Source: an uncultured Alphaproteobacteria bacterium
GTDB taxonomy: Bacteria; Pseudomonadota; Alphaproteobacteria; Rhodobacterales; Rhodobacteraceae
NCBI GenBank assembly: GCA_902540655.1
Contig: CACBNQ010000013.1
Coordinates: 1 to 38,998 of the forward strand
DNA length: 38,998 nucleotides
Reading direction: 5' to 3'
Shown: piece after piece, positions 1 through 9,231 of the stretch
How positions within the stretch are numbered: position 1 is the stretch's first letter
Layout of the letters: each line of letters begins with the position of its first letter
Made by a program: the position numbers and the translations under genes
The notes under the pieces: model-generated
Database searches by the model: none
The model's input: only the letters and a program-made list of their open reading frames with translations
What the model was told of the DNA's origin: nothing

Positions 1-2
1 CC

Positions 3-620
3 ATAGCTTTAAGATGTCCGAGTAACATTGTTGCGAACAAATTGATACGGGAATTAGAAAAACCCATAGCTGCGCCATCAGCAAATAAATCAGGGAAGCT
101 TACCTGTACAAGTCCGGGAGATGTATTTGCTAAATTAAACAATAGCATAGATGCTCTTCTCAATGGAGGTGATGCCGAACTAGGACTGGAAAGCACAGTA
201 GTCGATTGCTCAGTAGAAAAACCTAGTGTTCTTAGACTTGGAAATATTACGCTGGATGAAATATCTAGTTGTTTAGAATATGAACTTGCCCCCAGCTTGC
301 AATCAGAAAAACAGATAAAAAGTCCGGGACAATTATTAAAGCACTATTCACCAAATGCTAAATTACTCCTAAATCAAAATGAACCTAATAGAGGGGATAT
401 ATTTTTGAGCTTCGGGCCTCATCCAAAAGAAATTGATGGATTAACACTAACTGAGTCAAAGAACTTAGAAGAAGCCGCAAAAAACCTTTTCACTTTTCTT
501 CATATTTTAGATCGAATGAGCGAAGCTAAAGGTGGAGTTCCCATAAAGGTAGCTCCCATACCATCAAATGGTGTAGGAGCAGCAATAAACGATAGGCTAT
601 TTAGAGCTGTAGCGAAATAG
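3..620 (+). CDS. tsaC: Sua5/YwlC-type L-threonylcarbamoyladenylate synthase, 5' end missing
   Basis: The frame is open from base 3 and ends in TAG at 618-620, so about 205 C-terminal codons are present and the start lies to the left of the window. The segment PIAAPSANKSG is the conserved nucleotide-binding loop of the YrdC/Sua5 fold. The later SPGQLLKHYSP segment is the linker that Sua5-type proteins carry before their extra C-terminal Sua5 domain, which short TsaC/YrdC lacks. The family makes threonylcarbamoyl-AMP from threonine, bicarbonate and ATP in the cytoplasm for the t6A37 modification of ANN-decoding tRNAs. It converges on yqgE with only 6 nt between the stops. Identification is firm; the symbol could equally be sua5. 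Confidence 0.9.
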   Translation: MALRCPSNIVANKLIRELEKPIAAPSANKSGKLTCTSPGDVFAKLNNSIDALLNGGDAELGLESTVVDCSVEKPSVLRLGNITLDEISSCLEYELAPSLQSEKQIKSPGQLLKHYSPNAKLLLNQNEPNRGDIFLSFGPHPKEIDGLTLTESKNLEEAAKNLFTFLHILDRMSEAKGGVPIKVAPIPSNGVGAAINDRLFRAVAK

Positions 621-626
621 TGTGAT

Positions 627-1193
627 TTAGGAGGATCCAGCATACGAGGATAATTTAGAAGGATCAATGCCTATAAGCAATAAGGCATCGGTCCACTTCG
701 TTCGATAATCGACGTCGAAAATAAGATTTTGAAATTTCTCTGATACAAACCAACTATCCCTCATAATTTCATCTTCTAATTGCCCAGTCGTCCAGCCAGA
801 ATAACCGAGTAAAAAAATTGCTTTTCTAGGCCCTTGTCCCTTCTGGATGTCATCTGTAATTTCTTTGGTACCTGTTACAGAAATTTCTTCACAAACCTTT
901 ATCGTTTTTTTGTCTATATAGTACTCAGGTGAATGGATCACAAACATCGCATTTGATGCCAGAGGTCCCCCTATAAATACGTCTTCATTAGTTAAGTATG
1001 GATTTTTTTTCTCGTAGCCTATATTGGCCCATATTGTCTCCAATCTAACATTTATAAGCGGCTTATTTAAAATAAAACCCATCGTGCCATTAGCATCATG
1101 ATCACAAATAAGAATTATGCTCTTATCAAAAACACCATCCGATATTTCTGGCGACGAGATCAACAATTTTCCTTTATAGTTTTCATTAATCAT
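627..1193 (-). CDS. yqgE: YqgE/AlgH family protein
   Basis: A 188-residue protein of the usual length for the YqgE/AlgH family (UPF0301). It shows the family hallmarks: an N-terminal GKLLISSPEI, a MGFILNKPL segment near residue 40, a GGPL motif near residue 77, and a C-terminal GYSGWTTGQLEDEI. The protein is cytoplasmic. Its biochemical role is not established; AlgH in Pseudomonas was linked to alginate regulation. It begins at ATG 1193 and is divergent from the thiol protein at 1221 with only 27 nt between the starts. A TATAAT hexamer on the minus strand at 1199-1204 lies 5 nt upstream of the ATG, which would give a very short leader or none. Confidence 0.9.
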   Translation of the reverse strand: MINENYKGKLLISSPEISDGVFDKSIILICDHDANGTMGFILNKPLINVRLETIWANIGYEKKNPYLTNEDVFIGGPLASNAMFVIHSPEYYIDKKTIKVCEEISVTGTKEITDDIQKGQGPRKAIFLLGYSGWTTGQLEDEIMRDSWFVSEKFQNLIFDVDYRTKWTDALLLIGIDPSKLSSYAGSS

Positions 1194-1220
1194 TCTTAAT
1201 TATAGATTGAAAAAAAAAAT

Positions 1221-2048
1221 ATGCATAAAATTAATAGAGTTACAAATAAGAGGAACAAAATTTTGTTAAAAATAATCTTTGTTTTTACTGTTCTTTTCGG
1301 CAACTTGACCTTTCTAAAACCAAGTTTTTCTCAGGCGAATATAGAGTATTATAATTTATCTGGAGATACCTCAACCAGGGGCGCTATAAGCATAGCATTT
1401 CCTAAGGGTTGGAGTACATATTGGAAGTTTCCAGGACCAAATGGCTTCATCCCTAAGATAAGAGTATTAACCGAAAAAAATCTTGAGTCATTTTCTATTT
1501 CTTGGCCATATCCAAAAAAATTAGGGCCTAAAAATTTTACGTATCTTGGTTACGATGATGACCTTTTGCTACCAATAGAAATAAAGAAATTAGATAAGCG
1601 AAAAAAGATACATTTACATTTGGATATCTCTTTTGGCATTTGCAAGAGTGTCTGTGTTGTTCAGAATAAAACTCTAGAGATAAGTGATGAGGGTGATCTT
1701 AATTATTTGGTTCTAGATAAGCTTTTAAAATCAAAAAACAGAATTGCAGTGACAACAAGTTTTGGCAGTTCTAATAAATGTATAATAAAGAAAAAGACGG
1801 ATAAGGAATACCAAATCACTATTGAAAATAATTTTATGAGAAATAATGAATTAGTGAGTGGCGTATTAGTAGATTATAAGGGAAGCTCATGGATCATAGA
1901 AACACAGTCATTTTATCCAGAAATTGGTAGGGTAAAGGCATTACTTAAATCAGAAAATATTTCTAGAGATGATATAAGTATAGACAATTTTTCTCTTTTA
2001 TATTTAGACGGAAAGATAGCTAAAAAAACTATTGGTTGTCCTTCTTAA
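1221..2048 (+). CDS. Secreted DsbD-alpha-like thiol:disulfide domain protein
   Basis: A 275-residue protein with a basic N-terminus, a hydrophobic core (about residues 14-32) and a likely signal-peptidase site after SFSQA, so it should be periplasmic. The mature part resembles the immunoglobulin-like N-terminal domain of DsbD (DsbC/DsbD-alpha Pfam type): RGAISIAFPKGWSTYWK, SWPYPKKLGP, and a Cys pair in GICKSVC. The membrane and C-terminal thioredoxin domains of full DsbD are absent. In the family this domain passes electrons from the inner-membrane reductase to periplasmic substrates. Neighbourhood with yqgE is a familiar alphaproteobacterial arrangement. Its partner reductase is not in the window, so the exact role is inferred. 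It converges on the RND permease with a 7 nt gap. Confidence 0.8.
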   Translation: MHKINRVTNKRNKILLKIIFVFTVLFGNLTFLKPSFSQANIEYYNLSGDTSTRGAISIAFPKGWSTYWKFPGPNGFIPKIRVLTEKNLESFSISWPYPKKLGPKNFTYLGYDDDLLLPIEIKKLDKRKKIHLHLDISFGICKSVCVVQNKTLEISDEGDLNYLVLDKLLKSKNRIAVTTSFGSSNKCIIKKKTDKEYQITIENNFMRNNELVSGVLVDYKGSSWIIETQSFYPEIGRVKALLKSENISRDDISIDNFSLLYLDGKIAKKTIGCPS

Positions 2049-2055
2049 TCTTTTT

Positions 2056-5000
2056 TTAAAAAGTTGGCTTTCTGAATGAAAAAACTCTGTCTTGTATTAG
2101 TTTCATAAACACAAACCAAACATAAAATAATCCTACGCATACATAAGCAGTGAAAAAGATAAAGAAATATTCGAAAGAAAATAATACTTGCGCAACGATT
2201 AAAGATAATACTCCCAAAAGAAATATTAGAAAATAAGTTAAGTTTTTCCACCCATTCTGCCTATTAAGTCTTAGAGAAAAGACAAATCTAGTAAAGGACT
2301 TATAGAACTTATATAAATCATGCTGTACCGCTATGAAGACTGGTACTATTGTCAGCAGAATTACCATCCCAAAACCTAACCCAAAAACTAAAGTAATTAC
2401 GGTTGGCTTTAAAAACTGAGCATCTCTCGATTGTTCGAAAAGTAAAGGCGCCAATCCAAAAACTGTTGTTAGCGTTGTCAAAAGTATAGGTCTTAATCTA
2501 TCGCAGGTAGCTTTCGTAATTGCCCCTAGATTATCCATTTTTTTCCTGTATTCATTGAAAGTAGAAATCAACACGATTGAATCGTTGATAATAATTCCTG
2601 TCATTCCAATAAGCCCTATAATGCTAAACATCGATAAAGCTATGCCATAAACATAATGACCCCAGAGAGCTCCAATTAACCCGAAAGGGATTACCAACAT
2701 AATAACCATTGGTCTAGACCAGCTTGCAAAAACCCACGCTAAAGTTAAATAAATGCCTAAAACGCATAAGAGAAAGGCAATAAGCGCCTCTCCTAAAAAC
2801 CTGCGCTCCTGTTCTGCTAAACCCGTAAGTGTACTAATCACACCAAAGTTTTCTTCTATCGCAGGCAAAATTTCATTTGCTATCTTATCTTTTACAAACT
2901 CTGCTTGCTCTGCATCTTCTTCCGAAAGTTGTCCTGTGACCGTTATAAGTTTTTGCCCATCTTCTCTGGTCACAGATGAAAATCCATATTGGGCCCTTAT
3001 TTTTACAATATCGGAAAGGCTTCCGTAATTACCACTCTTACTTCTAACTTTTGCGTTGTATATAAAATCACCCTTTGAGTCTTCTTTATCTAGTTCAAGT
3101 ATAATTTTCCCTGTTTTATTTCCTTTTAAAAACGTTAAAGACTCAATACCATTTAATCTGTCTGATAGTTGCCTGCCTACACCATCTATGGTGAAACCAA
3201 GTTTTTTACCATAATCTGTAAGTGTCATAATATACTCTGTCTTATCATACCCTTGATTATCCTCTAAAGCAGATACCTCTTGATAGGGTGACAAAGATGC
3301 TTTCAATTGTTCGGCTGCAGCTTTCAAGTTTTTTGGATCTGATCCAGTTAAATTTATTGAGATACCGTCTGATCCTGGGCCAGAACCCCATCTTCTAAAA
3401 CTAATAGTTTCAAGGAGTGGGCTTTTATTTACTTCATCCTGTAGAGTTGCGAGATATGTAAAAGATGAATAGGGCCTTGAGTCGGCGTCTATTAACTCAA
3501 CGGTGAAAGAGCCAAGCAAATCTTTATCTCTATTTTCAGTGCCGGCTATTAGCCGTTCATTGCCACCAACTTGCATTATTCGAAAAGTAACAGGATTTCT
3601 ACCATTATCTTTCTGGAAATCTTCGGCTACTTTTTTATTTGCTCTTTCTAGTTCCCTCAGCATGATAAGAGTATCGTTTCTTGTTGCTCCTGGAACCATC
3701 GCAATATTGGCCGTTAAACGCCCTATCTCCGGTGGATTCCAGAACCTCCATTTCACGTCACCCGAGACTAACAAACTAACTGAGCAAAATAAAAGTGACA
3801 GCATAAACACGAGACTAAGATATCGATACTGCAAATTCAGTTGAATAAAATTTCTAAAATACTTATTTTTAAATATTTCAAATTTTTCATTAAATTTTCG
3901 GCTGGGTGCATTATACCATTTAATGCGCTTGGCACTATTTCTCAGACTATGAAACATATGATTTGGAAGAATCAGAAAACACTCTAAAAGAGATGCAAGT
4001 AACACCAATATTACTGTATATGGGATGTCAGCAATCAATGAACCAAACCTGCCACCGATGAGTACTAATCCACTAAAAGCTAGCACAGTTGTTATCGTAG
4101 CTGTGAAAACTGGTAAGCCCATAAAAGTTGCTGCATTCTTAGCAGCATTATACGGGTTCTCCTTCAATATTGATGCTCTATAATCAGCATGTTCAGCCAC
4201 TACAATCGCATCATCAACCACAATTCCCAAACATATTATTAAAGCAAAAAGTGATATCATATTTATTGAAATCCCAAGAAGGTACATAAACCCAAACGAA
4301 GCAAATAAAGCGACGGGAATTCCAACAGCAACCCAAAAGGCTGTCTCTGCATTCAGAAACAGAAACAGAAAAAACAAAACTAAAATTAATCCAACTATTC
4401 CATTAGAAATTAAAATATTCAATCTGTTTTTAATTGCCTCGGTACGGGTTCCTGACAATTCTATGGAAAGAGTATCTGGAGTATTTAACTGAAACTCTTC
4501 AATTGTGGCTTCAACTTTTTCTTGTATTTCTATTGCATCACCCTCTGACCCTCTGTCTACTCTTGTGATAATGGCAGGGTATTCACCCTTAAAAAATTCA
4601 ACAGCCGGCGATCTGTCAACACTTATTGAGCCTATGTCTCCCAGTTTAATGTTTTCTCCCAATCCAAACGTTTTTACAGTTATGCCAGATAGGTCTATTT
4701 CTTGTGTTTTTTGTGCTCCAGCCTTTAACCTCGCCAAACCATCACTAGTTTCTCCTGCTGGTCTACTCGAAGCTCCTGTGCTAACAGCACCAGATAACTC
4801 ACGAAGCGTTAAATTGTTTTTGATAAGACTACTTTCGGGGACTACTACTCTAACTATTGGGCTCATTCCCCCTTGAGTAGATGTTTTACTTATCCCTTTA
4901 GAATATAAAATTTGTAAGAACTGGTCTGAGTATTTTTCTAATTGTTGAACACTAAATGGGCCCGAGAAAACAACATTAGTTACTCGATCCCTCCATACTC

Positions 5001-5418
5001 TTCTTTTAATATCAATATTATCTATTTCGTCCGGTAAATTTTGTGCCTCTTCTACGGCAAGTTTAACATCATCTAATGCTTTTTCCATATCCCAATTTGA
5101 AATAAAATCTATCTTAATCCTTGATACACCTTCATAGGAGCGCGATACAATCTGTTCAACACCCTCTAACTCTAGCAAGCTTGGTTCGAGGAAACCGACA
5201 ACACCAGAGTCCAAATCCTCTGCTCCAGCTCCCGGCCAATTAATACTGACATAAATCGTTTCGATAATCACATCAGGAAAGAATTGTGACCTCAGTTTAT
5301 TTATTGAGAAAAGACCTAAAACAACAATTAAAACGAGAACAAGATTGGCTATCGTGCTATGTGCTATGAAATAACCAAAAAAAGATCCAAATAGGGTAGG
5401 TTTACTTTTTGTCTCCAA
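2056..5418 (-). CDS. RND-family efflux permease (AcrB/HAE-like inner-membrane pump)
   Basis: An 1120-residue inner-membrane proton-driven transporter. It has a transmembrane helix at about 20-40, a large periplasmic porter domain, a helix bundle at about 335-500, a second periplasmic domain, and a second bundle starting near 870. The proton-relay pair is visible as Asp402-Asp403 in GIVVDDAIVV. The last 75 or so residues form an extension with two more hydrophobic segments beyond the usual twelve helices. The only start after the in-frame TGA of the upstream adaptor is TTG at 5418, three bases past that stop, so the two are almost certainly co-transcribed and probably translationally coupled. 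Substrate unknown. No outer-membrane TolC-type gene is nearby. Confidence 0.9.
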   Translation of the reverse strand: METKSKPTLFGSFFGYFIAHSTIANLVLVLIVVLGLFSINKLRSQFFPDVIIETIYVSINWPGAGAEDLDSGVVGFLEPSLLELEGVEQIVSRSYEGVSRIKIDFISNWDMEKALDDVKLAVEEAQNLPDEIDNIDIKRRVWRDRVTNVVFSGPFSVQQLEKYSDQFLQILYSKGISKTSTQGGMSPIVRVVVPESSLIKNNLTLRELSGAVSTGASSRPAGETSDGLARLKAGAQKTQEIDLSGITVKTFGLGENIKLGDIGSISVDRSPAVEFFKGEYPAIITRVDRGSEGDAIEIQEKVEATIEEFQLNTPDTLSIELSGTRTEAIKNRLNILISNGIVGLILVLFFLFLFLNAETAFWVAVGIPVALFASFGFMYLLGISINMISLFALIICLGIVVDDAIVVAEHADYRASILKENPYNAAKNAATFMGLPVFTATITTVLAFSGLVLIGGRFGSLIADIPYTVILVLLASLLECFLILPNHMFHSLRNSAKRIKWYNAPSRKFNEKFEIFKNKYFRNFIQLNLQYRYLSLVFMLSLLFCSVSLLVSGDVKWRFWNPPEIGRLTANIAMVPGATRNDTLIMLRELERANKKVAEDFQKDNGRNPVTFRIMQVGGNERLIAGTENRDKDLLGSFTVELIDADSRPYSSFTYLATLQDEVNKSPLLETISFRRWGSGPGSDGISINLTGSDPKNLKAAAEQLKASLSPYQEVSALEDNQGYDKTEYIMTLTDYGKKLGFTIDGVGRQLSDRLNGIESLTFLKGNKTGKIILELDKEDSKGDFIYNAKVRSKSGNYGSLSDIVKIRAQYGFSSVTREDGQKLITVTGQLSEEDAEQAEFVKDKIANEILPAIEENFGVISTLTGLAEQERRFLGEALIAFLLCVLGIYLTLAWVFASWSRPMVIMLVIPFGLIGALWGHYVYGIALSMFSIIGLIGMTGIIINDSIVLISTFNEYRKKMDNLGAITKATCDRLRPILLTTLTTVFGLAPLLFEQSRDAQFLKPTVITLVFGLGFGMVILLTIVPVFIAVQHDLYKFYKSFTRFVFSLRLNRQNGWKNLTYFLIFLLGVLSLIVAQVLFSFEYFFIFFTAYVCVGLFYVWFVFMKLIQDRVFSFRKPTF

Positions 5419-5421
5419 TTC

Positions 5422-6891
5422 TCAACCACCCATTCGCTTTCTGAGCCTATCGACGACTTTTTTAGGAACAAGTTCTTGGCTTAATTGTTTCACTATTCTC
5501 TTTTTAACATCTTTTGGAATCCACTTATTATTTTCTACTGTACTTATAAGCTTATCTCTTTCTTCCTTGGATAACTTTATACTTTCACTTTTAGCAGGCT
5601 CTACACCCCTATTACCCTTGGACATATTAACTACTTTTACTTTTATGCCTGTATCTAGTTGTGGAGACCATTTAGTAACAAAGTTTCTATCAAATGGAAG
5701 ATTAGTTGCCAAAACATGATTTTCTTGAAATCTCAGAACATCTAGTTTTATCTTTTCAAGTCGCAGGTCATCATTTACTAATAAAATAGTATTATTAGAC
5801 CCTAAAGCAGAAAGTGGAAGCTTCGCTACGTCTTTTAACTTTGGTTCAAATATCTTAACATTTAGAAAATCACCTGGCTTGAAAAATGACGCATCTTCAA
5901 CAGAAATGCTTGCAAAAACCTGCCTTCCTGTATTACCGCTATTCACGCGGCCTCCAACTCTTTCTATAACTCCAGAATATCCATTCTTTTTTTCTAAACC
6001 GACTGCTGAAAACTCTACGTTTAGTTTTAAAAAGTTACCCTCTCCATCTACTATTCTAGAATATTGGTTATCGGATAATGAGAATAAAACCTCTAGCGCC
6101 CCTGGATCAAGTATCGTACCCAGCCGGTCATTAAGTGATATTAAACGTCCACTTACAGCATTCACTTCATCTAGTATCCCTGAAAATGGAGCGAAAAATT
6201 TTGTGTCCGCTAATTGTCTTTTTGCTAAGCCGTATGCTACTTTTCTTCTTTCAACAAGAACCTGAGCTTTAAAAATCTTGTTTTCTGCTTGAACTTGAGA
6301 ATTCTGTTTAGTGATCAGCGCACGGTCTGCATTTGTAAGGGCTAGAGACGCTTGCTCAAAAATAGTTTCCGATATTACCCCATTTTCTTTAAGTTTTTTC
6401 TGCCTTTCAAATGAAGATAACCGGATCGCTTTCTCTTTTTCAGCTGCTTGAAGATCCATTTGAGAAAGCTTAAAAAGTGTTCTTGCATTGATTAAATCAC
6501 TTTCAGCATCACGTAAGTCTGTCTCTGCTATATTCAGGTTATCCTGATATTCTTTATCGTCAATAGAGAACAAAAAGTCACCTTTAACTACTGGAGAACC
6601 ATCTCTAAAAATCTCAGCTACCTCGGATATTTTCCCAACAACAGGAGTCCTTATCTCTAATGTTCTCCAGCTCTTTACCTCCCCATAAGTGTAAATCACA
6701 GGTATTTCCTCAGTTTTCTTTATCTGGTCTGTGAAAACGGTATACTCCCTCTCAGCACTCTTTCTGTTTCCAGAGTAATTTTTATTTTTCTCAGTAAAAG
6801 AAGATGTAAAAGAAGTTACTGTGTAACCTAGAAAAATAAGAATAAGCCCGAACAAGACGAAAAATATTGATGCTCTTCCATAAAATTTCAT
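5422..6891 (-). CDS. RND efflux periplasmic adaptor (HlyD/AcrA-like membrane fusion protein)
   Basis: A 489-residue protein with an N-terminal membrane anchor (about 9-30). Next come a lipoyl/barrel-sandwich half near 75-110 (EIRTPVVGKISEV), a long heptad-rich coiled-coil hairpin at about 110-215, the returning half with FFAPFSGILDEVNAVSGRLI near 230-250, and a beta-barrel region. These are the normal parts of adaptors that join an RND pump to an outer-membrane channel. After about residue 420 there is a highly charged, lysine-rich tail ending RKRMGG, which classical AcrA does not have. It lies directly upstream of the RND permease, with TGA at 5422-5424 and the permease TTG start at 5418. 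Confidence 0.88.
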   Translation of the reverse strand: MKFYGRASIFFVLFGLILIFLGYTVTSFTSSFTEKNKNYSGNRKSAEREYTVFTDQIKKTEEIPVIYTYGEVKSWRTLEIRTPVVGKISEVAEIFRDGSPVVKGDFLFSIDDKEYQDNLNIAETDLRDAESDLINARTLFKLSQMDLQAAEKEKAIRLSSFERQKKLKENGVISETIFEQASLALTNADRALITKQNSQVQAENKIFKAQVLVERRKVAYGLAKRQLADTKFFAPFSGILDEVNAVSGRLISLNDRLGTILDPGALEVLFSLSDNQYSRIVDGEGNFLKLNVEFSAVGLEKKNGYSGVIERVGGRVNSGNTGRQVFASISVEDASFFKPGDFLNVKIFEPKLKDVAKLPLSALGSNNTILLVNDDLRLEKIKLDVLRFQENHVLATNLPFDRNFVTKWSPQLDTGIKVKVVNMSKGNRGVEPAKSESIKLSKEERDKLISTVENNKWIPKDVKKRIVKQLSQELVPKKVVDRLRKRMGG

Positions 6892-6927
6892 ATTTTTTTG
6901 TTATCCCAGTAAGTTCGTAAAAAACTA

Positions 6928-7464
6928 TTATTTTTCACTCATAAGTCGAGGCATTATCTCTACAAAGTTACAAGGTAAATGTCTATAATCAAATTGTGGT
7001 TTAAGCAAATTTTCCCAAGCATCTCGACATGCTGACGGCGATCCTGGTAGAGCGAATAGATACGTTCCATTCCTTACTCCAGCACATGCTCGGCTTTGTA
7101 GTGCTGATGTCCCAATTTTTGCCATGGAGATTGCTGCAAACATAGATGAAAACGCTGTTATCTCTTTTTCATAAACTTGAGAGTGAGCCTCAACAGATAC
7201 ATCTCTTTTGGTCAGCCCTGTTCCACCTGTGCTTATAATCACATCAGTATCTGAACTCATACTCCAAGACACTAAAACATTTTTTATGTCAATGATTTCA
7301 TCTCTAACAATAAGCTTGTGTATCACATTATGGCCCGCATCTACTACTGCATTGGATAAAAATGCGCCAGATTTATCTGTTGTGCTTGTTCTAGTATCTG
7401 AAACTGTGAGTATGGCTATATTTATGGATCTAAATTCTCGAGACGTATCATAGGAAGAGGTCAT
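6928..7464 (-). CDS. moaB: Molybdenum cofactor biosynthesis protein MoaB (MPT adenylyltransferase fold)
   Basis: A 178-residue single-domain MogA/MoaB protein, the usual length. It shows AILTVSDTRT at the N-terminus, STGGTGLTKRDVSVEA in the middle (the conserved molybdopterin-binding GGTG loop) and FALPGSPSACRDAWENLL near the C-terminus. The family adenylylates molybdopterin before metal insertion, in the cytoplasm. It begins at ATG 7464, overlapping the end of the UDG-like gene by 17 nt, which implies co-transcription. Together with moaD and moaE at about 14.2-14.9 kb it implies a working Moco pathway. MoaB and MogA cannot be separated securely by eye; the 'RDVSVEA' wording favours MoaB. Confidence 0.9.
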   Translation of the reverse strand: MTSSYDTSREFRSINIAILTVSDTRTSTTDKSGAFLSNAVVDAGHNVIHKLIVRDEIIDIKNVLVSWSMSSDTDVIISTGGTGLTKRDVSVEAHSQVYEKEITAFSSMFAAISMAKIGTSALQSRACAGVRNGTYLFALPGSPSACRDAWENLLKPQFDYRHLPCNFVEIMPRLMSEK

Positions 7465-8221
7465 TTTTAATAGTCCTTCTTTTTTGTTTCCATTTTTCCC
7501 AAACAGTTTTTTTTACCTCTGGAACACTCATCATATATTGGAGTTCAGGAATTGAAAAATAATGATTTTTTTTTACAATTTGCCAGTCATTTTCTTCTTG
7601 TTTAGAAGTTATGTAAGAGGTTGCTTTATCTCCTACTAAAAGAACAAGTGAGGGTTTTAATATGCGCAATAAATTGATCAAGAACATTATGTGAAAAGAT
7701 TGAAGATTCGTAAAATCAGACACATTATTTAAAGGAATTGGTAATATCGGAACAAAAATATACCCCACTTCTTTTTCACGTTCACCAGATAAAATACTAA
7801 ATATAATATTATTGATTAAATTTCTTTTTTTGCCATCCAGAAAAGTATACTGAGCAAAGTCACTCCTAGTAGGTGGTTCATGAATAATCAAGATATTCAT
7901 TTTTGTTGACTCAACTAATTCACTAAGACCCCAAAATTTCTTGATTTTAAACTTATTTATTAAATTGTTCCGCCAGTATTTATCTAACGCTTTAATATTA
8001 TTAATTAGATTAAACTCTTTTCGAAAATCTTCATAATTCGATTTTTTACGTTCAGTTCCTCTAACTTCTTCGGTCTTCTTGAACGCAGAAATATCTTGAT
8101 CGGCCGCGTCGTTGATTTTATTTACTATTTTTACCTCGGAATAATTCGTTGGTTGCCGAGCTCCGACCTGCTCAACGCCCATTAAGTATAACCATATAAG
8201 CTGTTCAAAATCATTTCTCAT
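7448..8221 (-). CDS. Uracil-DNA glycosylase-like protein (family 4 fold, probably inactive)
   Basis: A 257-residue protein in the place, relative to moaB and pyrB, where many alphaproteobacteria carry a family 4-type uracil-DNA glycosylase. The layout still follows that family: an N-terminal helix, a lysine-rich linker, a core strand, a LLVGDKATSYI segment, and a final VKKTVWEKWKQ helix. However, the catalytic loop usually written GEAPG reads IIHEPPTRSDF here, and the usual HPSYLLR-type motif reads PELQYMMS. The four Cys of the family's Fe-S cluster are also absent: I find no cysteine anywhere in the protein. The reading frame is intact, so this looks like sequence divergence and not a broken gene. 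Assignment rests on position and residual pattern, hence only moderate certainty. Confidence 0.6.
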   Translation of the reverse strand: MRNDFEQLIWLYLMGVEQVGARQPTNYSEVKIVNKINDAADQDISAFKKTEEVRGTERKKSNYEDFRKEFNLINNIKALDKYWRNNLINKFKIKKFWGLSELVESTKMNILIIHEPPTRSDFAQYTFLDGKKRNLINNIIFSILSGEREKEVGYIFVPILPIPLNNVSDFTNLQSFHIMFLINLLRILKPSLVLLVGDKATSYITSKQEENDWQIVKKNHYFSIPELQYMMSVPEVKKTVWEKWKQKRRTIKNDLFL

Positions 8222-8297
8222 TTAGCGTTAAAAAATTATTATTGTTTTCCTAATTTTATCTGGTACTTAAACCTATATCTAATCATTTTATTGTTAA

Positions 8298-9230
8298 GTG
8301 GAAAGATTTTTGCAAGCAAAGCATATAATTCAAATAGATGATCTAAGCAGAAATGACATAGAAGAGATATTTTCTCTTGCTGAATATTACCTTCAATTAA
8401 ATAAGAATGAAGTTGAGCAAAAATATTGCTTGGACTCTTTTACACAAATAAATGTCTTTTTTGAAAATTCGACCAGAACACTTGCAAGCTTTGAGTTAGC
8501 TGGAAAAAAGTTAGGTGGCATAGTTCAAGATATACAAATTGCGACTAGCTCTATCCAAAAAGGAGAGACCCTTATTGATACCGCTTTAACTCTAAATGCT
8601 ATGAGACCTGATCTATTGGTGGTAAGGCATTCTTCTTCGGGAGCAGCAAATCTCTTATCAGAAAAGGTAAATTGCTCAGTGCTTAATGCTGGAGATGGCA
8701 GTCATGAACACCCAACACAAGCATTGCTAGATTTTTTGACCATAAAGCACAGAAAGAAAAAAAAAGAAGGGTTAATAATTGCTATTTGCGGCGACATAAG
8801 TCATAGCCGTGTAGCTCGATCAAATATAGCTCTATTATCTAAGTTTAACAATCAAGTCCGGCTTATAGGTCCTAGCAATTTATTGCCGGCCTCATTTAGA
8901 GAAATGGGTCTAGAAATATACAATCGCATGGAAGATGGTGTTAGAGGAGCTGATATTATCATGATGCTCAGATTACAAAAAGAACGAATGAAGGGTGGAT
9001 TTATTCCATCGAGGCGCGAGTATTTCAATCGCTTTGGTCTTGATAATCAGAAACTTTCGTTAGCTAAGAGTGATGCAATTGTTATGCACCCTGGTCCCAT
9101 GAATAGAGGAGTTGAAATTGATGGAATTATTGCTGATGACCTTAATAGAAGTGTGATCCAAGAACAAGTAGAAATAGGCGTTGCCTTGAGAATGGCCGTA
9201 CTTCACCTATTAGTCGATAGGAAAGGATAA
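8298..9230 (+). CDS. pyrB: Aspartate carbamoyltransferase catalytic subunit
   Basis: A 310-residue ATCase, normal length, starting at GTG 8298. It has the carbamoyl-phosphate loop FFENSTRT (Ser58-Thr61), the [10 protein letters not shown] motif around His138, and a C-terminal [13 protein letters not shown]. It joins carbamoyl phosphate and aspartate to make carbamoylaspartate, the committed step of pyrimidine synthesis. The following dihydroorotase-like gene starts 1 nt after its stop. In the PyrB-PyrX class the catalytic chain needs an inactive dihydroorotase for assembly, and the pair here fits that. A 76 nt gap separates it from the divergent UDG-like gene and should carry the promoter. 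Confidence 0.96.
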   Translation: MERFLQAKHIIQIDDLSRNDIEEIFSLAEYYLQLNKNEVEQKYCLDSFTQINVFFENSTRTLASFELAGKKLGGIVQDIQIATSSIQKGETLIDTALTLNAMRPDLLVVRHSSSGAANLLSEKVNCSVLNAGDGSHEHPTQALLDFLTIKHRKKKKEGLIIAICGDISHSRVARSNIALLSKFNNQVRLIGPSNLLPASFREMGLEIYNRMEDGVRGADIIMMLRLQKERMKGGFIPSRREYFNRFGLDNQKLSLAKSDAIVMHPGPMNRGVEIDGIIADDLNRSVIQEQVEIGVALRMAVLHLLVDRKG

Positions 9231-9231
9231 T

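Noticed and set aside
2753-4876. Plus-strand open frames of 91-123 codons opposite the RND permease (2753-3028, 3503-3844, 4505-4876).
   Set aside because: They are fully inside the permease gene on the other strand and have no recognisable domain or separate ribosome site.
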